Made by a program: the position numbers and the translations under genes
Assembly: GCF_958979055.1 (NCBI RefSeq)
Contig: NC_084898.1
Coordinates: 2,242,001-2,306,000, forward strand
Source: Alnus glutinosa
Taxonomy: Eukaryota; Streptophyta; Magnoliopsida; Fagales; Betulaceae
Direction: 5' to 3'
Length of the DNA: 64,000 nucleotides
The notes under the pieces: model-generated
The model's database searches: none
The model's input: only the letters and a program-made list of their open reading frames with translations
What the model was told of the DNA's origin: nothing
Shown here: positions 61,436 to 64,000 of the stretch, one piece after another
How positions within the stretch are numbered: position 1 is the stretch's first letter
Layout: each line of letters begins with the position of its first letter

Positions 61436-63202
61436 ATGGGTTTTATACGAGGGGAGAAATGTGGTCTTATTATTGCTGATGAGACGATCCAGGATCTCCA
61501 AACAAAGGGATCCAGGTGTCTGGTGGGAAGTTTGGGAGTACCAAAGAAACTTAATAAGGAGGCTTTCAAAGCTGTCCTTGTTCGTATTTGGAGATTGGGT
61601 AGAAACCTTTTCCTGAAAGAAATTCAGGAGAATCTGTGGCTTTTTGAGTTTTCTGAAGAGGGGGACAAAGTTAAAGTGATGGATGGGCGTCCTTGGTCCT
61701 ATGACCGTACTATACTAATCCTTAACGACTTCGACGGACAGACCTCTCCTTCGAAAATGGATTTTTCGATCTCCCCAATATGGATCCAGATCCATGACAT
61801 GCCGCTTGGATGTATGAATCGGGCAGTTGGGTTTCAAATCGGGAGTTCGCTGGGATCGGTGGAGGACATGGCTGTGGCAAAAGACGATGTGGGATGGGGA
61901 CGCTACCTCCGTGTAAGGGTGGCGATTAACCTCCACCAACCTCTCGAACGTGGGAGGTCGTTGATTATCTTAGGGAAATCGAAGTGGGTTTCTTTCAAAT
62001 ACGAAAAACTTTCGGTTTTCTGCTTCCAGTGTGATCGGATTATTCATGGATCGAAAGGGTGTCCAGAGGAGAACAGCCGGCAACCTAGCCATGATGGGGG
62101 GCTAGATGGGTGGGGTTCCTGGTTGAGAGCTGATGATCAATCCAGAAGACAGGGGCTCCCTAAGGGCCAGCGAACCAACCGCCCCCCCTCACCGGTGAGG
62201 CCGGTCCCCGGCCAGAGTGGGGTCCCATCAGGGAGTTTGCCGGATAAGGCAAAACAGATGGACGCAGAAGTCGAGGAGAGAAATCCTGTGAATCCCTCCC
62301 TCCCTGAAAACAACGGCCCTCCTAAATCGAAACGTCAAAATCTCATTATTGATAAGTCTGAGGTGGCACTAGAGCAGAGCTCGCTTTTTCCTGCACAGCC
62401 GAAGAGGGAGCTTCAGGAGCAGATCTCGAATCCCGGGTTTCTCACTCCTAGCCATGATAGGGGGGCTCTGATTTCGTCTGGAGCCCTGAAGAGTACAAAA
62501 GGAAAGAAATGAGGTAAACAAGGTTTACAACGTGGCAAGAGTACGGCTGCCCCAAGGCTTAATATTTGCTCTTCTCCCGGGGGTGCTCAGTCTATGGCTG
62601 CTCATGATTCTCTTGAGCCCAAAGGAGTCGTGGGCTGTGAGCTCTCAGCTTATCGCCCAAAGGCCCAACAGGCGGAACGGGTGGGCTCTTCTAAGTCGCT
62701 GGGCCCCCCTCAGACTTCCGGCCCAAACTGCAATGCTTCGACAGATCCAGTATCGAGAGCCTCCCGCAAGGGATCTTTCCAGACCCATCCCAAAGTCCAA
62801 GCCTCCAAAAAAAGAAAGGAGAGGGAGCAATCTGTGGATCCCTCTGTTCACTGCCTGCTGAACTTTTTGGATGGAAAAACTCCGGTCGAAGAGGCCAGTA
62901 ACTGGAAGAGACAAGACCGTGGGTCGGAGGACACCCAATCGAAGGAGTTGCCAAAATGTGGGCGGGAAATCGCGAATTCTTCTCTTCCGGTGTCGGCCAC
63001 TTCGGGTCCCCCGCCTTTTTCTCGTCCAACTGAAGAGCAAAGTTCGGGTGGCCCACACTCCCCTCAGAAGAATGGCTTTGCTGGTTCAGATAATAACTTG
63101 GTAACTCAACTTTTTGTTTCCGACCGAGGGCATGAGTCGATTTCACTGAGTGATGTTGGTTGTTTGGCGGAGGCTGTCCAACAGCCCCGCCGCCCATTAT
63201 GA
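61436..63202 (+). pseudogene. LINE (L1-like) ORF1, gag-like
   Basis: One frame runs from ATG 61436 to TGA 63200-63202, broken by a single in-frame TGA at 62510-62512. The N-terminal half has a DUF4283-type region (WLFEFSEEGDKVKVMDGRPW, SPIWIQIHDMPLG) and a CX2CX4HX4C zinc knuckle (CFQCDRIIHGSKGC). The second half is low-complexity and Pro/Ser-rich. It is the RNA-binding ORF1 protein of plant L1 elements. The stop sits between GKK and GKQG and probably arose from a CGA codon. Confidence 0.88.
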
Positions 63203-64000
63203 GTCTCTTAAGCTGGAACTGTCGAGGGCTGGGGCGCCCTTGCACAGTTCGAGAACTTCACTCCTGAGTGAAGGAAAAACAGTCCTCTCTGCTGTTTCTC
63301 ATGGAAACCAAATTGAGAAATCGTAGAATGAAAATCATTAAGGATAAGTTGAATTTTAATGGTATGCTCACGGTGGAGCCGGTAAGGAAAAGTGGGGGTT
63401 TGGCCTTACTTTGGAGAGAGCCAGCTGTGGTGGAGATTATGAATTATTCGGTTAGACACATTTGTGCCAGTGTCTCTTTGTCGGGAACAGAGGTCCCGTG
63501 GAAATTCACGGGCTTCTATGGTAATCCAGAATCCGGTAATCGTTCTGAATCCTGGTCCATTCTCCGCCACCTCAACTCTTTTGCCCCTCCTGACTGGTTC
63601 TGCATGAGCGATTTTAACGAGATTCTAGATCATTTAGAAAAACGAGGGGGGGACTCTTTCCATTCTGCTCTAGCGGAGTGTTCCCTGGGTGACCTTGGCT
63701 TCAAGGGGTCTAAGTTCACCTGGAGCAACAAAAGAGGTGCGGGGGATTTCATTAAGGAACGTTTGGATCGGGCTCTAGCAAACCCAGGGTGGTGCAGGAA
63801 ATTCCTTGAAGTGGAAGTCCACGTCCTGCCTGTATGCCGTTCGGACCATAAACCCTTGTGGATTTTGTTGGCTTCCCCAGGAAAGGTGGGCAGAAAGAGA
63901 CCTTCTTTTAGATACGAGGCCTGCTGGAATCTGTAAGTTGACTGTATTGACATAGTGAAAGCTGCGTGGGGGAGGAAGAAGCAAGGATGTACTAAGACAC
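63199..64000 (+). pseudogene. LINE ORF2, endonuclease domain (runs off window)
   Basis: ATG 63199 starts MSLLSWNCRGLGRPCTVREL, the usual APE-type endonuclease beginning. An in-frame TGA follows at 63265-63267, after which the domain continues: FLMETKL, GGLALLW, FTGFYGNPE, DFNEIL, FTWSNKR, ERLDRALANPGW and RSDHKPL. Another stop lies after EACWNL (63934-63936). The ATG overlaps the stop of ORF1 (ATGA). Reverse transcriptase would lie beyond the window. The copy is inactive but fairly young. Confidence 0.88.

Overview
This window looks like nuclear DNA of a flowering plant, most likely a woody eudicot. Genes are split by many introns with GT..AG borders. The spacers are AT-rich, and much of the sequence is transposon debris: Ty3-gypsy chromoviruses, a Cassandra element with 5S rRNA-like LTRs, an L1-like LINE, CACTA, hAT-like, Tourist-like and Pack-TIR elements, and SINE-like pieces. 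There is no sign of a prokaryotic or organellar origin. The species is not identifiable by eye.

Host genes. (1) A DC1 (cysteine/histidine-rich C1) gene family is present as a truncated copy (2896-3780) and a decayed longer copy (53588-55463). Their ~2.6-3.7 kb units are highly similar, and smaller remnants of the unit lie near 21.3-22.2 kb, 55.6-55.8 kb and 56.8-57.2 kb. (2) A complete seven-exon G-type lectin S-receptor-like kinase (7113-10904, 834 aa) is followed by a degenerate extra copy of its last exon. (3) A complete four-exon Ycf49-like (DUF2499) plastid protein gene lies on the minus strand (14970-17761, 186 aa), with a decayed duplicate of its third exon inside an intron. (4) A complete seven-exon FMO GS-OX-like flavin monooxygenase gene (32960-41497, 471 aa) has a ~5.7 kb last intron that carries a gypsy element, which in turn carries a Cassandra element. 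(5) A BASS-type plastid transporter pseudogene lies on the minus strand (58098-59173) with at least three disabling lesions.

Layout. 1-3.8 kb: DC1 unit A. 3.8-7.1 kb: spacer with small retroposons. 7.1-12.3 kb: receptor kinase and its fragment. 13.5-14.3 kb: block also found at 56-57.7 kb. 15-17.8 kb: Ycf49-like gene. 17.8-24.6 kb: repeats (Tourist MITE, LINE tail, TA microsatellite, DC1-unit remnant, SINE). 24.6-27.4 kb: 2.76 kb non-autonomous CACTA element with a gene-like insert, a perfect hairpin and a GATC-rich minisatellite. 27.4-32.9 kb: LTR-like remnants. 33-41.5 kb: FMO gene with nested retroelements. 42-45.4 kb: three adjacent inverted-repeat elements, one carrying a piece of a ZmPK1-type receptor kinase. 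45.4-49.6 kb: second gypsy (Tekay/Del-like) pol. 51-55.5 kb: DC1 unit B. 57.2-59.2 kb: BASS pseudogene. 59.6-61 kb: hAT remnant. 61.4-64 kb: LINE running off the window.

The host genes do not form a pathway or operon. The most informative content is structural: layered insertions, templated inversions and tandem duplications whose order can be read from the sequence. I saw no clear evidence of a wholly new biological system. All splice junctions and alignments were read by eye and need transcript support.
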